DNA from: G965220205 sp965220205
GTDB lineage: Bacteria; Chloroflexota; Dehalococcoidia; Lucifugimonadales; Australimonadaceae
Length of the DNA stretch: 64,000 nt
Assembly: GCA_965220205.1 (NCBI GenBank)
Contig: OZ244812.1
Span: 1,054,001-1,118,000, forward strand
Direction: 5' to 3'
Of this stretch, positions 23,010 through 31,034 are shown piece after piece; position 1 is the stretch's first letter, and every line of letters starts with the position of its first letter. A model generated the notes under the pieces. That model did not search any database. It was not told where the DNA came from and was given only the letters and a program-made list of their open reading frames with translations. The translations under genes and the position numbers were made by a program.

Positions 23010-24196
23010 CGAGCGACGCCTTGCGCGTAGCGCGACACCGCCTCGTCGTCCGACGCCGCCAGGCGTTCGGCCGCCTTGGCAAGCATGGCGCCGGCGGCGG
23101 TCTTCGCCCAGAACCATCGCTGGAGGTCGTTGTCCCGCTCACCGGGGCGCTGGCACATCCGCGCCTCCATGTAGAACGCCTTGATATCGTCGGCGGCCAC
23201 GCGGATGAACCGGGCGAGGGGCATGTCGGCGGGCTTCTCCTCGTACTCCTCGTCCGACCCTCCGGCGTAGGCTTCGAGGAACTTCACGAGGCCCCGCCAG
23301 CGGCGCTGGGGCACGCCGCAGAGGCCGACCATCGTGCGCCCGCCGTGCTCGGCGACCCACCGCTCGTAGTAGCCCCGGACCGCCGTTATCTCGTCCGCCG
23401 GCTCCTGCGTCACAGGAGCGTCGGCGCCGTCCCGCGCCGCCGACGCCTGGAGGAGCCGGACGGGCGCCTCGGCGTCCTCGGGGAACTCGGCCAGCGCCGG
23501 CGACGACTCGCTCTCGAACAGACCGAGCAGCGCGCCGAGGACCTTGTGCTGGAACGCAGGGTCATTGGGATTCCCCAGCGCGAAGCCGAAGGGGAACGGC
23601 ACGAAGAGCGCGCGCGGCGGCTTCACGCGCTCGGCGTGCTCCTTGATCAGCGCCACGGCGGCCGTCGGCAGTCCGGCCTCCTCCATGACGCGGGCGAGCA
23701 CACACACTGTGTGCGTGCAGAGCGGTCAGGTGGGCGTCAGCAGAACGGCGTCGACGCCCTCGTCGATGAGCAGACGGGCAACCTCGGGGCCGGTCTCCTG
23801 CTCGATCCCCTTCGGGCTTCTGTTGGCGCCCAAGAACGAGTAGCAATGCTCGGCGAGAGCCCCGACGACGCCCCGGCTCACAAGCTCGCGGAGCCGGTCG
23901 ATGGGGAGCGAGATGTTGATGTCGCGCATGAACGCGGTGCGGTCGAACCCGATGCTCGTGTGACTCTGGATGATGTCCGCGGGGCCCGACGACGATGGGA
24001 TGACGCGGTAAGTCTGGTCGCCGCTGTCGAAGGGCTTGTCTCCCCGCAGGTGCAGCCCCGCCGTGGTCGCCAACGCCACCTTCGCCTCCGACAACGGCTT
24101 GCGGAGCGGCGCAAAGGGGGAGTCGTCGTGTTCGAAGGCGGGAAGGTTGAGGTGTCCCTGGCGGGCGGTGTCGGTCAGATCTTCGAGGCGCGGCAT
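23006..24196 (-). CDS. GrdB/PrdB-like selenoprotein with in-frame UGA (selenocysteine)
   Basis: Two open frames on the same strand and in the same frame are separated only by one TGA at 23726-23728. Read through, they give one 396-residue protein of the glycine/sarcosine/betaine/proline reductase B-subunit family. The junction reads VLLTPT-U-PLCTHT, that is a U-x2-C redox motif with U at residue 157. A hairpin starts 7 nt after the UGA: GCACGCAC-ACAGU-GUGUGUGC (23698-23718), the right place for a bacterial SECIS. ATG 24196 has GGAGG upstream. The enzyme would perform a thiol/selenol-based reduction; substrate unknown. SelA/B/D are not in this window. A sequencing error or pseudogene is the alternative. 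Confidence 0.83.
23698..23718 (-). promoter_or_regulatory. Putative SECIS hairpin
   Basis: An 8-bp stem (one G-U pair) with a 5-nt ACAGU loop begins 7 nt 3' of the UGA on the coding strand. The apical loop lies 15-20 nt from the UGA, similar to bacterial SECIS elements read by SelB. Confidence 0.55.
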
Positions 24197-24253
24197 CGAT
24201 GCCTCCAGTGCGCGGCTTGCTTCGGCAAGCCTAAACGCAACGAGGGCCGCTCG

Positions 24254-24679
24254 CTAGTCCTCGTCCGGGGCGACGGGGCCGCGCTGGCGCTTGGTGACGC
24301 CGCGCCGCGTCTTGGCGTCGAGCCGCCGCTCTACCGCCGCTGGCGACGGTCTGGTTGCCCGCCTCGTCGTCGGCCGTTCCGCCGCCCGGCGGATGAGGGC
24401 CACCAGGCGTCCAAGCGCGTCCTCCCGATTCCGGTCCTGGGAGCGAAAGCGTTGCGCCTTGATAGTGATGACGCCGTCGCGGCTCATCCGTCTGCCGACG
24501 GTGGACCGGAGCCGCGCGCGCACTTCGTCGGGCAGCGACGGAGAGGACTCAACGTCGAAGCGCAGCACGGCGGCAGTGGCGACCTTGTTTACGTTCTGCC
24601 CGCCCGGACCGGCGGAGGGGTAGAACTGGTAGCTCACCTCCGACTCCGCGAAGGCGATGTGGTCGTTGACTGTTATCAT
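24254..24679 (-). CDS. arfB: Alternative ribosome-rescue factor B (ArfB-like peptidyl-tRNA hydrolase)
   Basis: A 141-residue protein with the release-factor GGQ motif in SAGPGGQNVNKV (about residues 21-32) and a very basic C-terminal tail (RRLDAKTRRGVTKRQRG), which in ArfB threads the empty mRNA channel of stalled ribosomes. It hydrolyses peptidyl-tRNA on non-stop complexes. Codon-recognition domains of true release factors are absent. ATG 24679 is chosen because homology starts at MITVNDHIAF; longer forms overlap the divergent promoter region. It is divergent from the luciferase-like gene (70 bp between starts). Confidence 0.9.
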   Translation of the reverse strand: MITVNDHIAFAESEVSYQFYPSAGPGGQNVNKVATAAVLRFDVESSPSLPDEVRARLRSTVGRRMSRDGVITIKAQRFRSQDRNREDALGRLVALIRRAAERPTTRRATRPSPAAVERRLDAKTRRGVTKRQRGPVAPDED

Positions 24680-24749
24680 GGTGCCGCCGTTCCCATTATA
24701 TCCCGCTCCGGCCAGTCTGCTCCAACGATCTTGTGTTTTCGAGGGCGTC

Positions 24750-25649
24750 GTGACACGCAGCAGCAACCCCGTCCGCTTTGGCGTCAACCCCCGCGGCCTC
24801 GACTACCAAGGCGTCGTGAGCGTGGCGAGAGCGGCGGAGGCAGCCGGCTTCGAGACCATCGCCTTCTCCGATCGGCCTCCCGAGAACAACCTCGAGGCGT
24901 GGACGCTCGCGACCGCCGTCGCCTGCGCAACCGAGCGGATCATCGTAACCCACTCGACGTTGAACGTGCCCTACCGAAACCCGGCGATGGTGGCGAAGAT
25001 GGCGGCGAGCTTGGACGTCGTCACTGGCGGCGGCCGAGTCCTGCTCACCATCGGCGCGGGCGGTCAGGAAACCCACGCGACCAGCTACGGCATGCGGTTC
25101 GGCGCTCCCGGCGAGCGCGTGGACGCCCTCATCGACGCAATCCACATCATGCGCGGCATGTGGAGCGAAGAGTCGTTCAGCTACGAGGGGAAGTTCCACA
25201 GCGTGGACGGAGCGACGCTGCAACCCAAGCCAGTCAACGGTCCGCTCTCGGTCTTCATCGGGGCAGCCGGACCGCGCATGCTGAGGCTGGCCGGCTCGCT
25301 CGCCGACGGCTGGATCAAGAACGGCGGCTGGCCCGCGTCGCCCGAGGCCTACGCCGAGCTCCAAGAGCAGGTGGAGCGCGGGGCCGAGGCTGCGGGACGA
25401 GACCCCGGCACGCTCCGCCGCGTGGTGAACTGCACGGCCTACGTCGGCAGCGAAGACCCTGCAACGGTGATGCCGTCGACGCTAGGGGCGTCGGGCGGCC
25501 TCATGGGCACGGCGGAGCAGGTGCTGGAGATTATCGAGAGGCACCGGGAGGCTGGCGTGGATGCGTTCCAGGTGCAGTTCCAGAACGACATCGCACACGA
25601 GCAGATTCCGGCGTTCGGAGAGCAGGTGATAACGAAACTGCGAGGCTAG
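24750..25649 (+). CDS. Luciferase-like (LLM) F420/flavin-dependent oxidoreductase
   Basis: A 299-residue TIM-barrel enzyme of the LLM class. Features are SVARAAEAAGFETIAFSD near the start, TLNVPYRNPAMVAKMAASLDVVTGGG (substrate/cofactor pocket) and PLSVFIGAAGPRMLRLAGSLADGW. GTG 24750 is chosen since homology starts with RFGVNPRG; the longer frame is not protein-like. Members use F420H2 or FMNH2 to oxidise or reduce small organics. It is the first of three LLM proteins in this window and resembles the mer-like methylene-H4MPT reductase subgroup. Substrate unknown. Confidence 0.85.
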   Translation: MTRSSNPVRFGVNPRGLDYQGVVSVARAAEAAGFETIAFSDRPPENNLEAWTLATAVACATERIIVTHSTLNVPYRNPAMVAKMAASLDVVTGGGRVLLTIGAGGQETHATSYGMRFGAPGERVDALIDAIHIMRGMWSEESFSYEGKFHSVDGATLQPKPVNGPLSVFIGAAGPRMLRLAGSLADGWIKNGGWPASPEAYAELQEQVERGAEAAGRDPGTLRRVVNCTAYVGSEDPATVMPSTLGASGGLMGTAEQVLEIIERHREAGVDAFQVQFQNDIAHEQIPAFGEQVITKLRG

Positions 25650-25664
25650 CTCCACTGGCGGGAC

Positions 25665-26312
25665 TCAGCACTCCCGGCGGCCCCTCTCCTCGAGCGGGAC
25701 TCCGGCGACGGCGGCGATCTTCTCGGCGATCGCTCGGTCTGCAAACTCCGGCGGCACTTTGATTACGGTCTCCAGGTCCTTCGAAACGATGCTGAACCCC
25801 AGCCCCGTCTTGCACGCCTGGTCCTCCCCTACCCCGACCGTACGGCGCTCGATCCTCAGATTCAGCTTGCCGATCTCGTCGAACCCCAGCGTGTGGGCCT
25901 GCGCGGTCACGAGCCACCGTCGTTCGAGCGACACCACCCGGGCGTGCTCGTCCGCGAGCAGGCTCTGGGTGGACGGGGTGATCACGGGCAACGCGATTCC
26001 GAACAGAGCAACCGCGCCGCCCGCGACCAGCCAGAAGCGTCCCCACAACGGCGAGTCGCGCTTGAACGAGCCGTGCAGCCTGAACATGGCAACGCCGACG
26101 ATTGTCAATGAGAACCCCACGACGCTGGCCCACCAGAGGATGCGGAGGTCTCCCTCCATCCGGTTGAACACCAGCACGCCGGCCGCGGGTTGGCGGTAGA
26201 GGGTGTTGAGCAGAAAGGCGTTCCACGCCAGCGCCCACGCGGCTGTCCACACGGACGCAAAGGCCAGCACGGCGAGCCATTTGTAGGTGAGCCTGTTCAG
26301 TAGCTTGGCCAA
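25665..26312 (-). CDS. Hypothetical membrane protein
   Basis: A 215-residue protein with three hydrophobic segments (about 12-34, 58-78, 94-114) and a C-terminal soluble domain of ~100 residues ending in EERGRREC. No family is recognised. The arrangement (short N-terminus, membrane hairpins, then a soluble domain) suggests the C-terminal domain sits on one face of the membrane. It ends 15 bp from the convergent LLM gene and starts 48 bp after the small alpha-beta-barrel gene, so the pair may be co-transcribed. Confidence 0.6.
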   Translation of the reverse strand: MAKLLNRLTYKWLAVLAFASVWTAAWALAWNAFLLNTLYRQPAAGVLVFNRMEGDLRILWWASVVGFSLTIVGVAMFRLHGSFKRDSPLWGRFWLVAGGAVALFGIALPVITPSTQSLLADEHARVVSLERRWLVTAQAHTLGFDEIGKLNLRIERRTVGVGEDQACKTGLGFSIVSKDLETVIKVPPEFADRAIAEKIAAVAGVPLEERGRREC

Positions 26313-26359
26313 TACGATGGGCCTATCTCGCGGAACGCGCCGTCGTGCGCCGTCGTCGG

Positions 26360-26668
26360 CTAGGACCCGCTGTAGAGCTCGTAGAACTCGATGTGCGACT
26401 CTTCCTGGTACTCGCCGAGCTGGCGGAACAGGTCGTTCTGGCCCTCCGGCGCCGGGTTGTCCGCGCGGTAGGCGGAGCGGAGCGCCTCTTCGGTCCAGTC
26501 CATGTACACCGTATCGTTGGGGCCCGGCACAGTGCTCCCGCTGATGTAGACGCGCGACGGGGCCCGTTGGCCCGCCTCCTCGTACATCTTGCCAATCTGC
26601 GTCAGCACCTCAGCCGCCCGCCGGGCTGTCCCCTTCTTCACCTTCACCACGCGTCTCACCAAGAACAC
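26360..26668 (-). CDS. Small protein, probable dimeric alpha/beta-barrel fold
   Basis: A 102-residue protein that looks like a ferredoxin-like dimeric alpha/beta-barrel protein (NIPSNAP/ABM-type): MFLVRRVVKVKKGTARRA strand-helix opening, a central VYISGSTVPGPNDTVYMDW strand pair and a terminal EESHIEFYELYSG strand. No catalytic residue is evident. It lies 74 bp downstream of the hydroxyacid dehydrogenase gene and may be part of the same transcript. Such proteins often act as small monooxygenases or ligand carriers next to catabolic genes. Confidence 0.6.
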   Translation of the reverse strand: MFLVRRVVKVKKGTARRAAEVLTQIGKMYEEAGQRAPSRVYISGSTVPGPNDTVYMDWTEEALRSAYRADNPAPEGQNDLFRQLGEYQEESHIEFYELYSGS

Positions 26669-26742
26669 GACTCCTCCCCTTCCGCCGGTACGGCTTTCGA
26701 TAGGATCCTAGCGGCAGCGCGGCCCGGAGGGACCGCAGTCGG

Positions 26743-27819
26743 CTATATCTCGCAAGCGACCCCAAGCTCGGCGCAGACGCCGCGCAACCAGTCCGCCACC
26801 TCGTGGTGCAGCGGGATGCCCCGGGCCTTGCGGTCGGCCAGCTCCTCCCACTCGGGTTGTCCCGCCACGAGCACGCGCGTCTGCCCGGCTGCCGGGGGCG
26901 TTGCCTTGAGGTCGCCAATGAACTCGTCCATGTTGCGCTTGAACTCGTCGACATCGCTGAACGCGTCGATGTTGTACGCGGCGAGGTAGTGGCGGAAATG
27001 CGTCGTCGGGAGCTTCATCCCGAAGCCCGCGCCGCCCATGACGCTGCACAGTATCTCGACCACGCTCGCGAGTCCGTAGCCTTTGTGCGAGCCCATCTCC
27101 CGCGTGCTGCCCAGTGGCAGGACCGCATACCTGTCGGGGACGGGCGCGGGCGTCATCACCGGCGCGCCGTCGTCGTCAGCAACGTGACCGGGCGGCAGCA
27201 TCGCGCCCATGCGCCGCGCGTTTCGTATCTTGTTGATGGGCACGACGCTCGTGGCCGAATCGAAGACAAACGCCGGCTCGTTGCCTGCCGGCGCCGCGAC
27301 CGCGATGGGGTTCGTGCCCAGCCTCGGCTCGCGGCCGAACGTCGGCACGACCTGCGGACCGGTCGCCGTCATGCAGACGCCCACCATGTCGTGGGGGAGC
27401 GCCAGCATCGCATGGTAGGCGGCCATGCCGAGGTGTCCGGCGTTGGTCACAGTCACAACGCCGACGCCTGCTTCCCTCGCTTTGGCGATCGCGATGTCCA
27501 TGGCCTTGGCGGCGATGATGACGCCCAGACCGCGGTCGCCGTCGATATTGGCGGTGGCCGCGCGCTCGCGGACGATCCGCCACTCCGGCCGCGGGTTCTG
27601 GATGCCGTCCGCGTACCGGTCGAGGTAGGTCTTGAGCATGTTGGAGACGCCGTGGCTATCGACGCCGCGGAGGTCGGCGCTGAGCAGGACGTCCGCGGCG
27701 AGCGCAGCGTCGTCCGGGGGTACGCCGGCTGTCTCGATAAGGGCCGTGACCGCGGCGCGCAGGGGCGCCTCAGCGACCCGCGCCGCATCCCTCTCCGGCA
27801 GCTTGAAAGCCTCTACCAT
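26743..27819 (-). CDS. Malate/L-lactate/ureidoglycolate dehydrogenase family (Ldh_2)
   Basis: A 358-residue NAD(P)-dependent oxidoreductase of the type-2 malate/lactate dehydrogenase family, distinct from classical Rossmann LDHs. Conserved blocks are LSADLRGVDSHGVSNML near residue 50, GVVTVTNAGHLGMAAYHAML near 118, and the cofactor region LGTNPIAVAAP. SHGV and NAGHLG hold the family's catalytic His residues. It lies 6 bp after the amidohydrolase stop, so the pair is an operon. It would oxidise a 2-hydroxy acid to a 2-oxo acid (or reverse). Substrate undetermined. Confidence 0.9.
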   Translation of the reverse strand: MVEAFKLPERDAARVAEAPLRAAVTALIETAGVPPDDAALAADVLLSADLRGVDSHGVSNMLKTYLDRYADGIQNPRPEWRIVRERAATANIDGDRGLGVIIAAKAMDIAIAKAREAGVGVVTVTNAGHLGMAAYHAMLALPHDMVGVCMTATGPQVVPTFGREPRLGTNPIAVAAPAGNEPAFVFDSATSVVPINKIRNARRMGAMLPPGHVADDDGAPVMTPAPVPDRYAVLPLGSTREMGSHKGYGLASVVEILCSVMGGAGFGMKLPTTHFRHYLAAYNIDAFSDVDEFKRNMDEFIGDLKATPPAAGQTRVLVAGQPEWEELADRKARGIPLHHEVADWLRGVCAELGVACEI

Positions 27820-27825
27820 GCCGGC

Positions 27826-28869
27826 CTAGAGGGCATAGAGCCGCTTCGGATTGTCGCTGAGAATCTTGGCGGCGCTCGTCGCGTCGATTGTTCCCTGCTC
27901 CCTCAGCTTTCGGAGCGCGTCGATCTCCGTAGCGGTGTCGTTGTGGCCGTAGTCAGTCCCCACGACGATGTTGTCGTCCCCGACGGCGTCGAGGATGTAC
28001 GGCAGATCATCGGACGTCTGGCAGGCGACGAAGATGTTGTTCTCGCTCAGGATGTCCTTCCCGGGGTTGTGCATGTTGAACCGCCGGAACCGGATCGCGA
28101 GGTCGTTGAGGGCGTAGGGGACCCACTGCGAGCTGATCTCGATGAAGCCCCACCGCAGGCCGGGGAACTTCTCGGGCGTCCTCTTCATCAAGAGGTCGTG
28201 GAACGCCCCCAGCACCGACAGTTTGAACGTGCTGAAACCCACGTCGCGGCTGAACAGGTCGAAGTAGTCGAACTTTCCGATGCCGGCGTGGAAACAGATC
28301 GGCAGGTCGAGGCGCTGCGCCTCCTCGTAGATCGGGAACATGTAGGGATCGGAGAGCCGTCCGTGGCTCTCGATCCCGCGGACGAAGACGGCGCACGCGC
28401 CGTTCTCCTTGCCGAAGTGCATCTCGGCGATGGCGGCGTCGCGGTCCATGAGCGGCGGGACCAGCGCCCATCGGAGCCGCCCTCCGCCCTGTCGCGAGAT
28501 GTCGGCGAGCCATCGGTTGTAGCTGCGTGAGAGCGCGACGTCGACCTCGGGGTGCTCGGTAAGAGGGCGCAGGAAGATCGACGGATAGAGCACGTGGACG
28601 TCAACGCCCATCTCGTCCATGTGCGCCAGCCGCATGGGAACGTCCGACGCCTCGCGGGCGGCGCGGGGAAACTGCTCGGACTGGTTCGTATTCTTGCGGA
28701 ACGCCCGGCCCTCGACGAGCCAGTACTCGGCGTCGTTTGCCTGGTCTTGGCGCACGAGGATGACGGGGCGGTGCGTCTGCTCCTCCTCGGTCATGTACTC
28801 CCACGTGCGCTCGGTCTCGAGGACGTGCGCGTCCGCGTCGACGATTGCGGTCTTCACCTGGGTGCTCAA
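27826..28869 (-). CDS. Amidohydrolase family 2 protein
   Basis: A 347-residue amidohydro_2 TIM barrel: IVDADAHVLETE carries the N-terminal metal motif, ICFHAGIG the central His, and VVGTDYGHND the terminal Asp. This resembles the other two amidohydrolases in the window and the ACMSD/gamma-resorcylate decarboxylase clan. It is the first gene after the tandem leader-RNA array at 29.05-29.7 kb and is followed by the Ldh_2 gene. GGAGGTG sits 8-9 bp before the start (ATG or nearby TTG). Likely job: hydrolysis or decarboxylation of a carboxylated intermediate before the dehydrogenase step. Confidence 0.88.
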   Translation of the reverse strand: MSTQVKTAIVDADAHVLETERTWEYMTEEEQTHRPVILVRQDQANDAEYWLVEGRAFRKNTNQSEQFPRAAREASDVPMRLAHMDEMGVDVHVLYPSIFLRPLTEHPEVDVALSRSYNRWLADISRQGGGRLRWALVPPLMDRDAAIAEMHFGKENGACAVFVRGIESHGRLSDPYMFPIYEEAQRLDLPICFHAGIGKFDYFDLFSRDVGFSTFKLSVLGAFHDLLMKRTPEKFPGLRWGFIEISSQWVPYALNDLAIRFRRFNMHNPGKDILSENNIFVACQTSDDLPYILDAVGDDNIVVGTDYGHNDTATEIDALRKLREQGTIDATSAAKILSDNPKRLYAL

Positions 28870-29056
28870 GGTCCACCTCCAGCGATTGCTAGGCTATAGA
28901 GCGTTGGGGCCCGGGCGGGCGCGCTCACGATACCGGGTCGCCGCCGTTTGCGCCACAGGTGGGCGGGGCAGCGCCGGGCCCAACGGGCGGCCGATGGCCC
29001 GTGATGGGAGTGGAGACTTGGTGTGGGACGGGGCCGAGAACCGGCTCCGCCGAGGA

Positions 29057-29172
29057 CAAAGAAAGCGCCCCGAGCAACCGGGGCGCCCGGGCCTTGCTTC
29101 CGCTCCCTCCCTTACGGTTGCCCGCGCAGTCAGTCGCTTCCGCTCGGCCCATTCCTCAGTCACTCAGGGCAA
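29057..29172 (-). ncRNA. Leader RNA unit 1 (attenuator-like) upstream of the amidohydrolase operon
   Basis: The RNA starts about 7 nt after TATGCT (29178-29183). Three strands can pair in two ways: TTGCCC (29167-29172) with GGGCAA of strand 2 (GGGCAACCG, 29115-29123), or GCAACCG of strand 2 with CGGTTGC (29074-29080) inside the terminator hairpin. This is the strand-1:2 versus 2:3 logic of attenuators and riboswitches. The terminator GCGCCCCG-GTTGCT-CGGGGCGC (29065-29086) is perfect in this unit. The known family is not recognised. Confidence 0.6.
29065..29086 (-). terminator. Intrinsic terminator of leader RNA unit 1
   Basis: Perfect 8-bp GC stem with a 6-nt loop followed on the minus strand by TTTCTTTG (29064-29057). 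Confidence 0.75.
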
Positions 29173-29177
29173 GACTG

Positions 29178-29208
29178 AGCATACGCCAGTATAGAGAAGC
29201 AGTGTCAA
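29178..29208 (-). promoter_or_regulatory. Promoter of leader RNA unit 1
   Basis: TTGACA (29203-29208), 19-bp spacer, TATGCT (29178-29183). A second possible -10, TATACT, lies inside the spacer (29188-29193). The same layout is kept in units 2 and 3. Confidence 0.6.
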
Positions 29209-29285
29209 GCGTTTCTCAAGTGGATTTCGCGCCGATTCTGCCCCTACCCGTCGAGCGGGACCCAGAGTTCGAGCTCGACGAGGGG

Positions 29286-29437
29286 CAAAGAAAGTGCCCT
29301 GAGCAACCGGGGCGCCCGGGCCTTGCTTCCGCTCCCTCCCTTACGGTTGCCCGCGCAGTCGGTCGCTTCCGCTCGGCCCATTCCTCAGTCACTCAGGGCA
29401 AGACTGAGCATACGCCAGTATAGAGAAGCGGTGTCAA
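29286..29437 (-). ncRNA. Leader RNA unit 2 with its promoter
   Basis: TTGACA (29432-29437), 19 bp, TATGCT (29407-29412); the RNA body is nearly identical to unit 1. The terminator hairpin (29294-29315) has two A-C mismatches on the minus strand, so termination is probably weaker. Confidence 0.5.
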
Positions 29438-29514
29438 GCGGTTTTTGAGCGAATTCGGCGCCGATCTTGCCCCTACCCGTCGAGCGGGACCCAGAGTTCG
29501 AGCTCGACGAGGGC

Positions 29515-29665
29515 AAAGAAAGTGCCCTGAGCAACCGGGGCGCCCGGGCCTTGCTTCCGCTCCCTCCCTTACGGTTGCCCGCGCAGTCGGTCGCTTCCGC
29601 TCGGCCCATTCCTCAGTCACTCAGGGCAAGACTGAGCATACGCCAGTATAGAGAAGCGGTGTCAA
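29515..29665 (-). ncRNA. Leader RNA unit 3 with its promoter
   Basis: TTGACA (29660-29665), 19 bp, TATGCT (29635-29640). The hairpin at 29522-29543 has the same two mismatches as unit 2. This unit directly follows the ABM gene stop. Confidence 0.5.
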
Positions 29666-29700
29666 GCGGTTTTTGAGCGAATTCGGCGCCGATTTTGCCC

Positions 29701-30018
29701 CTACCCGTCGAGCGGCGTGTATACGAAGTCCAAAACGTGCCGTATGCGCCGCTCGTCGTGGCGCCAGCTCCGCGAAAGCGCCATCCACCGCTGATAGTGG
29801 TCGGACGCCTGGTGCTGAGCGAACGCCGCCTCGTCGCGGAAAACCTCGTAGAGGCACACCGTCTGCGGGTCAGACGTGTCCTGGAGCACCTCGTACCGCA
29901 GGCACCCGGGCTCGCGGTTGCTGTTGCGCGCGTGTTCGCGCACGTTGGTCACGAAGTCGTCGAGGTGCTCGGCCCGCACTCGATTAACGCTGAGGACGAC
30001 GTACACGGCTCTCTCCAC
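29701..30018 (-). CDS. Antibiotic biosynthesis monooxygenase (ABM/YgiN-like) domain protein
   Basis: A 105-residue single ABM domain: VYVVLSVNRVRAEHLDDFV strand-helix, REPGCLRYEVLQDTSDP and CLYEVFRDEAAFAQHQASDHYQ, the standard order of YgiN/quinol monooxygenase-like dimers. These are cofactor-free monooxygenases or quinone-related proteins. The stop at 29701 lies at the edge of the tandem RNA array, whose units repeat a homologous tail. It is about 60 bp downstream of the LLM gene and probably co-transcribed with it. Confidence 0.85.
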   Translation of the reverse strand: MERAVYVVLSVNRVRAEHLDDFVTNVREHARNSNREPGCLRYEVLQDTSDPQTVCLYEVFRDEAAFAQHQASDHYQRWMALSRSWRHDERRIRHVLDFVYTPLDG

Positions 30019-30080
30019 GCGGCGCGCCGGCCCGTTTGGTTGCGCCTCAGGCTGGCCGGGACCGAGCGCTCAACGCGCGC

Positions 30081-30947
30081 TCACAGACCCGCGGCGTCGC
30101 CGAACTCCCGCAGCGCATCGATGTGCTGATCGACCGAGGCGTAGCCCGCGCCCATCGTGTTGACCGCGACATGGGTCGCGCCCAGCTCCCGCCATGCCTC
30201 CGCCTGCTGCGCCGCGGCGTCGGCGCCGTCGCTCATGCGGACGCGTCCCTCGACGCCGAGCTCTGCCGCGTCTCTCCCGGCCTCGCGGGCGTAGGCGCGG
30301 AAACGGTCGAGTTCGGCGGCGCCGGCCTCGTTGGGTTGCATCTGAGGGAACCAACCGTCGCCGATGCGGGCGATCCGGCGCAGCACCGGCTCGGTGCGGC
30401 CGCCGCCGAACCACAGCGGGATGGGGCGCCGCACGGGAAGCGGATTGATGCCGGCCGCGGTGATCCGGTGCCAGCGTCCGTCGAACGTCACGACGTCCTG
30501 AGTCCAGAGCGCGCGCAGGACCTCGGCCTGCTCCTCGCTCCGCTTTCCGCGGTTGTGGAAGTTCTCGCCCAGCGCCTCGTATTCCACCTCATTCCAACCG
30601 ATGCCGACGCCGAGCCGGAGCCTGCCCCCGCTGAGGATGTCGACCTCAGCCGCCTGCTTGGCCACGAGCGCAGTCTGGCGCTGCGGGAGGATGACGATCC
30701 CCGTCACGAGCTCGATTCTCGTCGTCACGGCGGCGAGGTAGCCGAAGAGCACCATAGGCTCGTGGAACATGCTCTTCTCGGTGTACGGCCCGCGCCAATC
30801 GGGGCGCGAAGCAGCCTCCGCGCCCAGCACGTGGTCATACGCCACCAAGTGCGCGTAGCCGAGGTCCTCGACGGCTTCCGCGTACGCCCGGACCGCCCCG
30901 GGGTCTTCGCCAATCTCGGTCTGCGGGAACACGACTCCGATTTGCAT
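30081..30947 (-). CDS. Luciferase-like (LLM) F420-dependent oxidoreductase
   Basis: A 288-residue LLM enzyme close to the Rv2161c-type F420 subgroup: MQIGVVFPQTEIG start, LVAYDHVLGAE, TGIVILPQRQTALVAKQAAEVDILSGGR and LGVGIGWNEVEYEALGENFHNRG. ATG 30947 is used because the 63 residues before it are not protein-like and include an attachment-site-like fragment. It is followed by an ABM-domain gene, which fits oxygenation of a small organic substrate. Substrate unknown. Confidence 0.9.
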   Translation of the reverse strand: MQIGVVFPQTEIGEDPGAVRAYAEAVEDLGYAHLVAYDHVLGAEAASRPDWRGPYTEKSMFHEPMVLFGYLAAVTTRIELVTGIVILPQRQTALVAKQAAEVDILSGGRLRLGVGIGWNEVEYEALGENFHNRGKRSEEQAEVLRALWTQDVVTFDGRWHRITAAGINPLPVRRPIPLWFGGGRTEPVLRRIARIGDGWFPQMQPNEAGAAELDRFRAYAREAGRDAAELGVEGRVRMSDGADAAAQQAEAWRELGATHVAVNTMGAGYASVDQHIDALREFGDAAGL

Positions 30948-31007
30948 CACGGTCCTCAGTTGACGTGTCGGCGTCGATGCCTTCCAGCCAAAGCCGTCGT
31001 GGGTGAT

Positions 31008-31034
31008 TGGTGCCCTAAGGGGACTCGAACTCAG
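31008..31034 (-). other. tRNA 3'-end fragment, possible attachment-site remnant
   Basis: The minus strand reads GTTCGAGTCCCCTTAGGGCA then CCA, the T-loop, acceptor and CCA of a tRNA, but the T-stem upstream half does not pair and no full tRNA can be folded. It resembles the 3' end of tRNA-Glu at 36136 (GTTCGAATCCCCTTGGGGGC, then ACCA) with two mismatches and one gap, in the same orientation. The two bracket the island. Confidence 0.55.

Larger units (their letters stand above)
29053..29715 (-). repeat. Tandem ~229-bp array of promoter, structured RNA and terminator units
   Basis: Three units repeat with periods of 229 and 228 bp (ttgcttcc at 29094, 29323 and 29551). Each, on the minus strand, has TTGACA, a 19-bp gap, TATGCT, then ~115 bp of conserved sequence and a GC hairpin followed by TTTCTTTG. 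The unit boundary holds a gene-tail-like string coding LELWVPLDG-stop, matching the tail (TPLDG-stop) of the adjacent ABM gene. Confidence 0.88.

Noticed and set aside
23726..23728. TGA read as a nonsense mutation or frameshift making two genes
   Set aside because: Both halves are in the same frame, intact, and the TGA sits exactly at the U-x2-C position with a following hairpin; selenocysteine is simpler.
22892..25762. Very long open frame on the plus strand (over 900 codons)
   Set aside because: It runs antisense to the selenoprotein and arfB genes and in another frame over the LLM gene; composition is that of a high-GC shadow frame.
28894..29620. Repeated short open frames in the tandem array (MTEEWAERKRP type)
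   Set aside because: Present only because the DNA repeats; stop and start positions drift and the promoter/terminator organisation explains the conservation.
29053..29715. CRISPR array
   Set aside because: Units are ~229 bp with almost no unique spacer and no cas genes.
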